This document shows positions 36,433-45,032 of a stretch of DNA of 64,000 nt, piece after piece. The position numbers were made by a program, and so were the translations under genes. The notes beneath the pieces were generated by a model. That model had not been told where the DNA came from, made no database searches, and worked only from the letters and a program-made list of their open reading frames with translations. Source of the stretch: Paraliobacillus sp044383835 (GTDB lineage: Bacteria > Bacillota > Bacilli > Bacillales > Amphibacillaceae); the NCBI RefSeq assembly GCF_044383835.1, contig NZ_JBISEP010000007.1:1-64000 (forward strand), read 5' to 3'. The number at the start of each line of letters is the position of its first letter. Position 1 is the stretch's first letter.

Positions 36433-36762
36433 TTATTTCTTTAGATATCGCTCAGGATTTGTTCCGTCATTTCCCAAATGTTCAACGTTCTGGATTTTTC
36501 CATTAGCTACATTGTCAAATAGCCATCTTCCAAGTAATGCTGGCGGAGTATCGATAATATCCCTTAAATAAAACTCTTCACCTGATTGTTTATTATTAAT
36601 TATTTCCACCATTCTTTTATACATTTCAGCATATGTATTCTTACCTAGTAGAGAACGTGTTTTACACATTTCAGCTACATTGGGAAAGCCTTCATTTGCT
36701 GCTTGGATTGATAACTCTTTAAACTCAGCGTCACTAATTGTAAATTGCACCCTAAAAGACAT
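36433..36762 (-). CDS. DUF1413-like protein between portal and large terminase
   Basis: 109 aa. The N-terminal half (MSFRVQFTISDAEFKELSIQ) looks like a ribbon-helix-helix start. The C-terminal half EEFYLRDIIDTPPALLGRWL and ending YLKK follows the DUF1413 pattern also seen at 5980-6216. A palindrome lies 17 bases upstream. It is probably a small regulator rather than a structural protein, and it interrupts the usual packaging gene order. Confidence 0.5.
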   Translation of the reverse strand: MSFRVQFTISDAEFKELSIQAANEGFPNVAEMCKTRSLLGKNTYAEMYKRMVEIINNKQSGEEFYLRDIIDTPPALLGRWLFDNVANGKIQNVEHLGNDGTNPERYLKK

Positions 36763-36779
36763 AATTTCACCTCCATAAC

Positions 36780-36811
36780 AGACCTATGTTCAGACCCCTG
36801 TTCATAAGTCT
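36780..36811. promoter_or_regulatory. Inverted repeat upstream of the second DUF1413-like gene
   Basis: AGACCTAT at 36780-36787 and ATAAGTCT at 36804-36811 are complementary except for one base. Two GTTCA copies lie between them. The position just upstream of the start suggests an operator. Confidence 0.45.
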
Positions 36812-36842
36812 ATTATGTTTCTAAACTGTAAAAAAGTCAATT

Positions 36843-38450
36843 TTAAAATACAATTAAACCTCTGTCATCATATACAGAATTGCTATAACCACTTCTTCTT
36901 ATCGCACGGTCCAATGCCATTACTGTTGCAACCGCACCATCAATTTTTTCAGTAGATTTTTCTTTATCTGGTTTAATATTTCCTGCGGGATCTGTTCGGA
37001 CATGAATGTTGTCCATCATCCAACGTAAAACTGGGTGCCCACCATGTGCTAGCTTTTCTTCAAGTGTTAATTTCATCAATTCTTTTGACGATGGACTCAT
37101 GTCTTTAAAACCCTGCCCAAATGGAACAACCGTAAAACCTAACCCCTCAAGGTTTTGTGTCATTTGAACTGCACCCCATCTATCAAATGCAATTTCTCTT
37201 ATATTGTATTTATGACCCAATTCTTCGATAAACTTTTCAATATACGCATAATGAACAACATTTCCTTCCGTTGTTTGCATATGCCCTTGCTGCTCCCAAA
37301 CATCATACGGCACTCGGTCTCTATCAACACGTTGCCTAATATTTTCTTCTGGTATCCAAAAGTAAGGTAAGATAACATACTTATCATCTTCGTATTCAGG
37401 TGGGAATATTAGTACAAACGCTGTGATGTCTGTTGTCGATGATAAATCGAGTCCCGCGTAGCACTCTCTTCCAATTAAACTTTCAGGGTCAACTGGTAAT
37501 GCACACTTATCCCACTTTTCCATCGGCATCCAACGTACCGATTGTTTCACCCATTGATTTAACCTTAGTTGCCTGAACAAGTTTTCTTCTGCTGGGTTTT
37601 GTTTTGCACTTTCACACGCCTGTTCGACCTTTTCGATATCAACCGTAATTCCAAGGGATGGATTTGCTTTCTTCCAAACTTCTGGATCTGTCCAATCGTC
37701 ATCTTCTTCTGCGCCGTAAATGACTGGATAAAATGTCGGGTCTATTCTACGACCTTCTAAGACATCTTTTGCTCTTTGGTGCACTTCATAACAAATAGAA
37801 TGTTGGTCATTTCCAGCTGTTGTGATTAAAAAATACAGTGGTTGCTTTCGTGCATCCCCGGAACCATGGGTCATAACATCGTATAGCCTTCGGTTCGGCT
37901 GAGCATGAAGTTCATCAAACACAACACCATGTACGTTTAATCCATGTTTTGTGTATGCTTCTGCTGATAGCACTTGATAGAAACTTCCTAAAGGTTTATA
38001 AATTAATCGTTTCTGTGACAGAACTGGTTTAAATCGTGCTTTTAGTGCGGGTGATTGTTCTACCATATCAACCGCCACATCAAAAACAATTGATGCTTGT
38101 TGCCTGTCCGCAGCACATCCATACACTTCTCCACCATGTTCAAAGTCCCCACATGTTAGAAGTAAGGCAACCGCAGCGGCAAGTTCTGATTTTCCTTGTT
38201 TCTTCGCAATTTCTACATAAGCAGTATTAAATTGTCTAAAACCATTCGGCTTCATCGTCCCAAAAATATCTCGGATAATTTGTTCTTGCCAATCAATCAA
38301 ATCAAAGTTTTTTCCGAACCATTCACCTTTAGTGTGTTTTAAACAATTAATAAAATTCAATGCCATATCAGCCGCATCCTTATCATAGTACGATTGTTCA
38401 GCTGTAAAAATTGTTGGTTTATATACTTCTAATCTTCGAATTGCCACCAC
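36843..38450 (-). CDS. Terminase large subunit
   Basis: About 535 aa. The ATPase has a deviant Walker A (EIAKKQGKSELAA), Walker B VVFDELHAQ and coupling motif FLITTAGND. The nuclease domain has the first Asp in CYAGLDLSSTTD and a late acidic site in EKIDGAVATVMALDRA. It pumps DNA into the prohead and cuts concatemers. The start is uncertain: GTG 38450 follows an AAAGGG tract, while an in-frame TTG at 38471 lacks a good ribosome site. The small subunit is 6.5 kb upstream, an unusual separation. Confidence 0.93.
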   Translation of the reverse strand: MVAIRRLEVYKPTIFTAEQSYYDKDAADMALNFINCLKHTKGEWFGKNFDLIDWQEQIIRDIFGTMKPNGFRQFNTAYVEIAKKQGKSELAAAVALLLTCGDFEHGGEVYGCAADRQQASIVFDVAVDMVEQSPALKARFKPVLSQKRLIYKPLGSFYQVLSAEAYTKHGLNVHGVVFDELHAQPNRRLYDVMTHGSGDARKQPLYFLITTAGNDQHSICYEVHQRAKDVLEGRRIDPTFYPVIYGAEEDDDWTDPEVWKKANPSLGITVDIEKVEQACESAKQNPAEENLFRQLRLNQWVKQSVRWMPMEKWDKCALPVDPESLIGRECYAGLDLSSTTDITAFVLIFPPEYEDDKYVILPYFWIPEENIRQRVDRDRVPYDVWEQQGHMQTTEGNVVHYAYIEKFIEELGHKYNIREIAFDRWGAVQMTQNLEGLGFTVVPFGQGFKDMSPSSKELMKLTLEEKLAHGGHPVLRWMMDNIHVRTDPAGNIKPDKEKSTEKIDGAVATVMALDRAIRRSGYSNSVYDDRGLIVF

Positions 38451-38488
38451 CCCCTTTAAATAAAAACTCAATAAAAAAAAGAACCCTT

Positions 38489-38662
38489 TTAAGGTCCTGT
38501 TAAAATGAAATGGATATAATCAAGCTTTTTATTTTGAATGTAATCTAACAGTTCGGTAAATCCATCTCTATAGGCAATTTTCATGACAACTGGAACATCA
38601 AACATATTTGTTTCGCCACTGTCTCGTATTGCAATAATCTGTTGTTTAATTACTTCATTCAT
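38489..38662 (-). CDS. DUF5049-like small phage protein
   Basis: 57 aa, MNEVIKQQIIAIRDSGETNMFDV ... IHFILTGP as separate blocks. It matches the DUF5049 family of small proteins found in Bacillota phages near terminase genes. ATG 38662 overlaps the end of the GGCT gene by 8 bases. Function unknown. Confidence 0.65.
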   Translation of the reverse strand: MNEVIKQQIIAIRDSGETNMFDVPVVMKIAYRDGFTELLDYIQNKKLDYIHFILTGP

Positions 38663-39116
38663 CTTGCGCATCATCCGTTACAAGTTCTTCTTCATTATCT
38701 CTAGATTTCCTCAGGAGCTCAATATCAAATCCCGCAGATTTGTAACCTTCTAAAATAGTCGAATAGTAATAACAACTCGGTTGATTTATTGGTCTTCCTT
38801 CATTCATGATATAAACCATCGCATCCACTTGTTTGTTATACAATCTAACTTTCATCGTTTCTTTTCGGTAAAGGTAAGGCCAGCCTTCATAACGGTCAAG
38901 TGCCACTTCGTCTTCGGCTGTAATCTGCCACACAAGCACCGGTACGCTTTCCCCCTTGAACGGTTCGATGGTTGCAACTGCATGCCCGTGTGGCCCCCTA
39001 AAAACGAGTTTGTACCCCTTTATTTCACTTGCACCAACGACTATAGCTGTCGGACATCGATGCGCCATTTGTTCCAAGTTCAAATTGGATCCATATGCTA
39101 AATATAATTTACTCAT
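38655..39116 (-). CDS. Gamma-glutamylcyclotransferase-like protein (AIG2/GGCT fold)
   Basis: 153 aa. LYLAYGSNLNLEQM is the N-terminal substrate loop (YGSN) of the GGCT family, and the general base Glu is likely in the ALDRYEGWPYLYRKE block. GGCT enzymes cyclise or release gamma-glutamyl amines. The gene stands next to an amidoligase, a pairing noted in phages and thought to make and trim an isopeptide or gamma-glutamyl modification. The target is unknown. Confidence 0.85.
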   Translation of the reverse strand: MSKLYLAYGSNLNLEQMAHRCPTAIVVGASEIKGYKLVFRGPHGHAVATIEPFKGESVPVLVWQITAEDEVALDRYEGWPYLYRKETMKVRLYNKQVDAMVYIMNEGRPINQPSCYYYSTILEGYKSAGFDIELLRKSRDNEEELVTDDAQDE

Positions 39117-39159
39117 TTCCTTTTTTCCCTTCTCTTTAAATTAAGACTCCTAGGTAGGT

Positions 39160-40059
39160 TTAACCTACCCGGTGTCTCCAGGCTGATGATCCCGAAAGTG
39201 CTTTTGTTAAATGAGCCCTACAATTCGCAAACTCTTCACCTATCAGTCCGATTCGGTTTAAGTACGTTCGCATGGCAAACTTTTCATTTTCAATTTGTGG
39301 CTTTTTCGATGAAGCGCTTTTCTGAGTTAATGCTTGGTTGTTGATTGCTAGCGATAAAACGATGAAGCTTCTTATTTTTCCCGCGTGAAGCACACTATTA
39401 AATCCCCTTAACTCTACCGTTCTGTTTCTTCTGAAAAAACTGTGTAGGTTTAAAAAGTGATATCTGCTGTTATGGTAGTGTCTGCTTCTACTTTCGTTAT
39501 AGCCTTCGTACCAGAGATCTTCAATTTCTCGCATCGTCTTCGGCTTTTTCCGATTCATCTTTTCTACTAAAAGGTTGTCCATTCTTTTGCAATAGCGCAT
39601 TCTCTCATTCTTAATTTCTAGTGCCTTGTAAAACAAATCGTTTCTACTAACGATGATGTTTATAAAATTTCTAATGCTTCTTGGTGTATGTGGGCTTCCA
39701 TCTAAATGAATGTGAATGCCGCAGGATGAATTTGTAAAGGCGCCGGCTTTTCGTATCCTTCGAACAAGCTCCTGTAAAGTGTCAATGTCTTTTCGGTAGG
39801 TTAGAATTGGGCTTACAATCTCAACGCTATAATCTCTGCTTGCGTTAACCCTTCTACCGTTTCTACTAACTTGCGTCCGAATACTTCCGTCATAAACAAA
39901 TTCCCATATCCGTCCGTCTGAAGCTTTCACTTTCTTTACATCGTAGTATGTTCCACCTTCGATGTATTCGCCCTCAAGAAATTCTGCCGCAACCTTCGCT
40001 GCATTTTCTCTTGTGATTCCTGTAAACTCAATTTCAATTCCAAACTTTGCTGTTAACAT
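39160..40059 (-). CDS. Amidoligase-like enzyme of the COOH-NH2 ligase fold
   Basis: 299 aa. KFGIEIEFTGI is the family's first metal/ATP-binding strand with paired Glu, SVEIVSPIL provides another Glu, and CGIHIHLDGS holds His residues. ELRGFNSVLHAGKIRSFIVL is the typical end of the glutamine-synthetase-like barrel. The last about 70 residues form a separate module shared with the protein encoded at 40387-41037. It probably joins an amine to a carboxylate on a phage or host peptide, with the GGCT encoded downstream. A palindrome (GGTAGGTT/AACCTACC) covers the stop codon. Confidence 0.85.
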   Translation of the reverse strand: MLTAKFGIEIEFTGITRENAAKVAAEFLEGEYIEGGTYYDVKKVKASDGRIWEFVYDGSIRTQVSRNGRRVNASRDYSVEIVSPILTYRKDIDTLQELVRRIRKAGAFTNSSCGIHIHLDGSPHTPRSIRNFINIIVSRNDLFYKALEIKNERMRYCKRMDNLLVEKMNRKKPKTMREIEDLWYEGYNESRSRHYHNSRYHFLNLHSFFRRNRTVELRGFNSVLHAGKIRSFIVLSLAINNQALTQKSASSKKPQIENEKFAMRTYLNRIGLIGEEFANCRAHLTKALSGSSAWRHRVG

Positions 40060-40070
40060 TTCCCCATCCC

Positions 40071-40120
40071 CTTTTAGAGTGTATGTGTGTTTTTGTTACA
40101 TACATATATCACTCTAAAAG
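40071..40120. repeat. Inverted CTTTTAGAGTG repeat upstream of the amidoligase gene
   Basis: CTTTTAGAGTG at 40071-40081 is mirrored perfectly by CACTCTAAAAG at 40110-40120. The right copy belongs to a 24-bp unit (40097-40120) repeated exactly at 41063-41086. Confidence 0.75.
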
Positions 40121-40162
40121 CCTTATATAGCAAGTGTTATCTACACTTATTCGGATGTATTT

Positions 40163-40390
40163 TTATTGTTCGATGATTAGACACTTATCGACTCCAAACA
40201 CAATCCCCAGTGAACTTCTTTTATCCCATTTTATCTGTATGGTTCCAATATCATCAACGAAAGAAACTGTTCCTTCATCCCCTGGAATTAGATTTGAATA
40301 AGGATCATCCATTTCAATTAAACGTACCCTTGTTCCCGGCTTATATTGTTTCTTCAACTTGGCCAGCGATTCTTTCGTTATGTTGTTCAT
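40163..40390 (-). CDS. DUF4314-like protein
   Basis: 75 aa. YKPGTRVRLIEMDDPYS, IPGDEGTVSFVDDIGTIQI and WDKRSSLGIV are the SH3-like strands of the DUF4314 family seen in phages and mobile elements beside amidoligase genes. Coupled by a 4-base overlap to the 216-aa protein gene. Function unknown. Confidence 0.75.
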   Translation of the reverse strand: MNNITKESLAKLKKQYKPGTRVRLIEMDDPYSNLIPGDEGTVSFVDDIGTIQIKWDKRSSLGIVFGVDKCLIIEQ

Positions 40391-41037
40391 GAAGCTTCCT
40401 CCATCTTTTTTGTTCTTTTAAATGAAGAATCACCTGAAAGTTTTGACATCAGAATCTTTCTATCTGCTTTATATTCATCACCGATAAAATTTAACTTTAA
40501 CAAAAAGCAGCGAAATGCATATTTTTCGTTTTCGACTTGTTTTTCAACTGCCGTCACTCGTTTTTGTTTTAGGGCTGTTTCGCATAATGCGACAATGAAT
40601 TTTGTGTATGTTTCTAGTTCCTCTGGCGTCAATTCTCTTTCAAACCAAGGAAAGCTTATACGATCATCTTCTAGTTCAAACCTAGTTGTTCCAATAGCTA
40701 ATGCCTGTTTAATTAAAGTGTTTTTACTTTGTATTAGCTTTTCTAAATTTTCCGTTGTTCGTTCATCGAAAGGGTCCCGCGGGTATTCAATGGAAAGTGT
40801 ATAAGTTTCTGATAGCTCATCTTGCGGTACTTCAAAGTCATGTTCACTTTGCAACGTTTGGATTAAGTCATCATTAGGCGGTCCTTCCAATGTGCCAACC
40901 CTATCAACTACATAATCTCCAATCTGATATGCAAAGCTTGGTGTTCCTTTGTAATCAAAAGGAATATTCAAATGTTCGCTTATTGCTTCCACTAACTTTT
41001 TCCGTTCTTTTCCCTTCACATTAAATTTTACAATCAT
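40387..41037 (-). CDS. 216-aa phage protein sharing its C-terminal module with the amidoligase
   Basis: I do not recognise the N-terminal 110 residues, which start MIVKFNVKGKERKKLVEAI. The C-terminal 80 residues (FIVALCETALKQKR, VENEKYAFRCFLLKL, IGDEY...SKLSGDSSFKR) clearly parallel the amidoligase end (FIVLSLAINNQALTQK, IENEKFAMRTYLNRI, IGEEF...KALSGSSAWRH). The shared module and identical upstream repeats suggest the two proteins work together. It may be a substrate carrier or partner. Confidence 0.6.
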   Translation of the reverse strand: MIVKFNVKGKERKKLVEAISEHLNIPFDYKGTPSFAYQIGDYVVDRVGTLEGPPNDDLIQTLQSEHDFEVPQDELSETYTLSIEYPRDPFDERTTENLEKLIQSKNTLIKQALAIGTTRFELEDDRISFPWFERELTPEELETYTKFIVALCETALKQKRVTAVEKQVENEKYAFRCFLLKLNFIGDEYKADRKILMSKLSGDSSFKRTKKMEEAS

Positions 41038-41062
41038 TTTTTATTCCACCTTTCAATTTTGG

Positions 41063-41086
41063 TACATACATATATCACTCTAAAAG
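41063..41086 (-). repeat. 24-bp repeat upstream of the 216-aa gene
   Basis: Exact copy of 40097-40120 (TACATACATATATCACTC followed by TAAAAG), with similar flanking TTATAT...CAAGTGTT. Both copies lie in the leader of a minus-strand gene, so this is a likely shared promoter or operator. Confidence 0.75.
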
Positions 41087-41130
41087 GTGTTTATATCAAG
41101 TGTTTTGAACAGATTTCATTCAATTATCTA

Positions 41131-42633
41131 CTACTTGTTTAATTGCATGGTAATTCCAGATAAAACGTAAATAACACAAGGTAATGCGACTCCATTTCCC
41201 CACATTTTATATTCAGCCGTATCAGAATGTGGTTGACTTAACCATTTGACGATTTGCTTTCGAGTTTTAGGTCGCTTATTTTTACTAATCAATTGACGGT
41301 GCGTTTCCCACACTTTCTCCCAAAAATGAACTTCATCATCCGATGGGTTTTCTTCTTCTAAGTTGTCGCACCATCCGTCTGGGAAACCTTGCAATCTACC
41401 ACATTCCATTGGGGTAAGCCTTCTCACAATTAAATCTTCTACATTTACTAGTGGCGGATCCTTATAATCAGTAGCAACTAGCGTACTAGCAAGTTCCTTT
41501 TCTGCACTTGTGAAATGTGAGTTTTTACTAGATGAATACGTTGGTTGCTTTTCCTTACTTGATTCATCTTTACTACTAACAATTGCAATCCCGCCTTGAT
41601 TACTATTCGGAGAGTTGCCCGATGTGTCTATTGTTCTTGATACATCACTTTCATAAATATTTGCTCGAACATTTACCGTTCCCTCAGATGTTAAGCGAAT
41701 ATCAAAGGTTCTCGGTTTCTCTAAAACAAATGACTGATTATTTCCGCCAGTTCCATATAACGACACCACGGTCTGGGCAACATCAACTGGTCCTTTAATT
41801 CTTGCATCTCTTCCGTGGTTATCAAATACAAGTGGTGGATGATTTGATTTCGCACGTAAAGTTGCGGTTACCCCTTCTGTAACATCCATTCGACTACCAC
41901 CTTGGTCATTTAAGCAGATGTCGCTTGTTTCTCTAGAACTTTCTGAAGTATTTCTGGTAGTTCCTTGCCGCGCTTTTTTGCTCTGCGTAAAATACCCTTG
42001 CAAGCTCTCTGACTCAAATAATATTTTGGATGCACTTGTTCCATTAAAATCTGCGACAAGAAAGATTCGTTTTCTTCGCTGGGGTACTCCCCAATATTGT
42101 GCATCAAGAACTCGCCAGGCAATTGAGTAGTTATCTCCCAGCACTTCTCCCGCATTTCCCCATTTACTTGGTTTAGGGATATCAACTTCCTCTGTCTTGA
42201 CCTTACAGAATTCTTCGATGACACTTTTGAAGTCTTCTCCCTTGTTTGAGGAGAAGGCACCACAGACGTTTTCCCACACTGCATATCTTGGATATTCGCC
42301 ATTTGTTTTACACCTCATTTCCTTCATAATTCGCATCGCTTCATAAAATAAAGAGGACTGACTTCCGTCAAGTCCTGCACGTTTTCCTGCAATTGATAAA
42401 TCAGTACATGGTGAACCAAAAGTGATAATATCTACTGGTTCAATTTCAGCTCCATCAATTGAACTGATGTCCCCTAAATGTCTCATTTGTGGAATTCGTT
42501 TTGATGTAACCCGAATAGGAAACGGTTCAATCTCAGATGCCCATTTCGGTTCAATGCCACTTATTAAACCTGCGAGTGGAAACCCACCTGAACCATCAAA
42601 AAGCGAACCTAAAGTAAGTTTACGCACTTTCAC
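41131..42633 (-). CDS. Phage DNA (cytosine-5) methyltransferase
   Basis: 500 aa. Motif I GSLFDGSGGFPLAG, motif IV GSPCTDLS with Cys76, motif VI WENV, motif VIII QRRKRIFLV, motif IX LTPMECGRLQGFPDGW and motif X GNGVALPC. A long low-complexity-like recognition region of about 200 residues lies between VIII and IX. GTG start with GAGGTG upstream. It likely protects phage DNA from host restriction. It is a relative of the ICE enzyme at 6533-7594. Confidence 0.93.
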   Translation of the reverse strand: MKVRKLTLGSLFDGSGGFPLAGLISGIEPKWASEIEPFPIRVTSKRIPQMRHLGDISSIDGAEIEPVDIITFGSPCTDLSIAGKRAGLDGSQSSLFYEAMRIMKEMRCKTNGEYPRYAVWENVCGAFSSNKGEDFKSVIEEFCKVKTEEVDIPKPSKWGNAGEVLGDNYSIAWRVLDAQYWGVPQRRKRIFLVADFNGTSASKILFESESLQGYFTQSKKARQGTTRNTSESSRETSDICLNDQGGSRMDVTEGVTATLRAKSNHPPLVFDNHGRDARIKGPVDVAQTVVSLYGTGGNNQSFVLEKPRTFDIRLTSEGTVNVRANIYESDVSRTIDTSGNSPNSNQGGIAIVSSKDESSKEKQPTYSSSKNSHFTSAEKELASTLVATDYKDPPLVNVEDLIVRRLTPMECGRLQGFPDGWCDNLEEENPSDDEVHFWEKVWETHRQLISKNKRPKTRKQIVKWLSQPHSDTAEYKMWGNGVALPCVIYVLSGITMQLNK

Positions 42634-43858
42634 TCACCTCAAGTTCGCTATAAGCAATCTTTTTATTGTTTCGAATGACATACACATCTTCATCTGTTCC
42701 AACTTGTTCAATGTATCTTTTCGCAATAACATCACAATATTTTTCATCTAATTCAATCATGTAACATATTCGGTCTGTTTGTTCCGATGCTATTAATGTT
42801 GAACCAGAACCACCAAACGGATCGAGTACAATACTATTTGTTAAACTTGAATTCATAATAGGATAGGCAATTAAAGCAATTGGTTTCATCGTTGGATGGT
42901 CGGCATTTCGTTTGGGTTTATCAAACTCCCAAATGGTTGATTGTTTTCTATCCGAATACCAGCGGTGTCTACCTTTCTTTTTCCATCCAAATAATATCGG
43001 CTCATGTTTCCATTGATACGGTGAGCGGCCAAGTACAAGCGATTGTTTCTTCCAAATACAAGTTCCCGATAAATAAAAACCAGCTTCTTCAAATGCCTTG
43101 CGGAAGTTCAACCCTTCTGTATCCGCATGAAACACATAAATGCTACCGTCTTTCGCAAGTGCATCTTCTGTGTTCGTAAAAGCATCCAATAGAAACTGGT
43201 AAAATGTATTGTTATTCATGTTGTCGTTTTTAATTTTCCCTGCACTACCTTCATAATCAACATTATAAGGTGGATCGGTGACAACTAAGTTTGCTTTCTT
43301 TTCCTCCATTAACTTATCAAACGTTTCCTTTTTCGTACTATCCCCGCATACAAGGCGGTGTCTACCTAGGAGCCACACATCGCCTTGCATGGTTATCGGC
43401 GGATTTTGAAGTTCTTCCTCGACATCAAAGTCATCATCTTCTACTCCATCTCGTAATGTATCTTTAAACAAATCATCAATTTCAGCTGCATCAAAACCTG
43501 TGAGTGAAACGTCAAAGTCAGCTGCATCTAGGTCTGTCATAAGTACAGCTAGTTTTTCTTTATCCCAATCACCGCTAATTTTATTTAATGCTACGTTCAA
43601 TGCTTTCTCTTTTTCTTCGTTTAATTCGACCACGACACATTCGACTTCAGTTCTTCCCATACTTGCTAGAACTTTTAAACGTTGATGTCCACCAACTACT
43701 CTGCCAGTTGTCTTGTTCCAAATGACAGGGTCAACATATCCAAACTCCTCAAGTGAACGTTTAATTTTTTCATATTCACTATCGCCTGGTTGTAAATCTT
43801 TTCGTGGGTTATAATCGGCGGGAATAAGTTGTTCCACTTTAATTTTTTCTATGATCAT
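42620..43858 (-). CDS. ParB-domain / DPPY-type DNA methyltransferase fusion
   Basis: 412 aa. Residues 1-100 are a ParB/Srx-like nuclease domain (YNPRK, GGHQRLKVLASMG). Residues 160-390 are a beta-class N6-adenine or N4-cytosine methyltransferase with motif IV DPPYNV (Asp195-Tyr198) and motif I DPFGGSGST further on. This fusion is common in phages and integrative elements. Overlaps the Dcm gene by 14 bases and the SAM synthetase gene by 20 bases. Confidence 0.93.
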   Translation of the reverse strand: MIIEKIKVEQLIPADYNPRKDLQPGDSEYEKIKRSLEEFGYVDPVIWNKTTGRVVGGHQRLKVLASMGRTEVECVVVELNEEKEKALNVALNKISGDWDKEKLAVLMTDLDAADFDVSLTGFDAAEIDDLFKDTLRDGVEDDDFDVEEELQNPPITMQGDVWLLGRHRLVCGDSTKKETFDKLMEEKKANLVVTDPPYNVDYEGSAGKIKNDNMNNNTFYQFLLDAFTNTEDALAKDGSIYVFHADTEGLNFRKAFEEAGFYLSGTCIWKKQSLVLGRSPYQWKHEPILFGWKKKGRHRWYSDRKQSTIWEFDKPKRNADHPTMKPIALIAYPIMNSSLTNSIVLDPFGGSGSTLIASEQTDRICYMIELDEKYCDVIAKRYIEQVGTDEDVYVIRNNKKIAYSELEVSESA

Positions 43859-45014
43859 GTTTGGTCACCGCCTGATTAAATTCTTTATATCTTTTCACGT
43901 CTTCCCATGGATATAACCAACTATTAAAATGTCCGTAAGCTGCTGTATCTGCATAGTGAACATCTCGCAACTGTAAGCATTCAATAATCGCTGCTGGTTT
44001 CAAGTTAAATACATCAAGTGCTGCTTGTTCAAGTATTGAATCAGAGATATTTCCCGTCCCAAATGTATTTATTGAAAATGCGACAGGATTCGCCTTTCCG
44101 ATAGCATATGAAATGTTTACTTCACATTTCTCTGCATAGTCACACCACACGATATGCTTTGCAATATGCCTTGCCATATAAGCACCGCTTCTATCAACTT
44201 TGGTAGGATCCTTTCCTGAAAATGCCCCACCACCATGCGATGTAAAACCTCCGTATGTGTCAACCATTAGTTTTCTTCCAGTTAATCCTGTATCAGCTGC
44301 CGGTCCTCCAACAACAAATCGACCTGAAGGATTGATTAAAATATCTGTATCTTCATCAAACGGGAAATCTTCAAAAACCTGCCATAAAACATTTTCAATA
44401 ATATCCTGTTCTATTTCTGGTTGTCTTTTATAAGCTTGATGCTGAACAGATACAACGATTGTTTTTACTCTGACTGGCTGATTATTTTTATATTCAATCG
44501 TGACTTGCGCTTTCCCATCTGGATAATATCCTTTAATAATTTTTCCTTTGCGTACTTCATCTAAACGTTTTACAATTTTATGTGAAAGAACTAATGGTAA
44601 AGGCAACATTTCCTTTGTTTCATTTGTTGCATAACCATACATTGTTCCTTGGTCACCTGCACCAATCGTTCCGTAAGGCTCTTTGATTCTTTGTCGTACT
44701 TCAAGTGCTGTATCTACAGCTTCAGCAATATCTGTACTTTGCTTCTGTACATATACAGATATTTTAAAGTTTGAAGGTTTATAACCAACATCTACTAATA
44801 CACTTTTTACAACTTCTTTAATATTAATCTTTTCGCTACAGGAGATTTCGCCCGCCACGATAATTCTTCCTTTCGTTGCTAATACTTCACAAGCTACACG
44901 TGAAGATTTATCTTTCAGTAAACAAGCATCTAAAATGCTGTCTGAAATAAAATCACACAATTTGTCTGGGTGTCCTGCACATACACTTTCTGCAGTTAAA
45001 TATTTAATCGTCAT
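43839..45014 (-). CDS. metK: Phage-encoded S-adenosylmethionine synthetase
   Basis: 391 aa from ATG 45014 (GAGGT upstream; an ATG at 45032 lies before that site). It converts methionine and ATP to SAM, phosphate and diphosphate. ESVCAGHPDKLCDFISDSIL, GAGDQGTMYGYATNET, GGPAADTGLTGRK and GGGAFSGKDPTKVDRS are the standard active-site blocks, all intact, and the length matches cellular MetK. It lies directly upstream of two methyltransferase genes, to which it would feed cofactor. Metabolic metK on a phage is unusual. Confidence 0.95.
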   Translation of the reverse strand: MTIKYLTAESVCAGHPDKLCDFISDSILDACLLKDKSSRVACEVLATKGRIIVAGEISCSEKINIKEVVKSVLVDVGYKPSNFKISVYVQKQSTDIAEAVDTALEVRQRIKEPYGTIGAGDQGTMYGYATNETKEMLPLPLVLSHKIVKRLDEVRKGKIIKGYYPDGKAQVTIEYKNNQPVRVKTIVVSVQHQAYKRQPEIEQDIIENVLWQVFEDFPFDEDTDILINPSGRFVVGGPAADTGLTGRKLMVDTYGGFTSHGGGAFSGKDPTKVDRSGAYMARHIAKHIVWCDYAEKCEVNISYAIGKANPVAFSINTFGTGNISDSILEQAALDVFNLKPAAIIECLQLRDVHYADTAAYGHFNSWLYPWEDVKRYKEFNQAVTKHDHRKN

Positions 45015-45032
45015 CACATTACCTCGTTTCAT

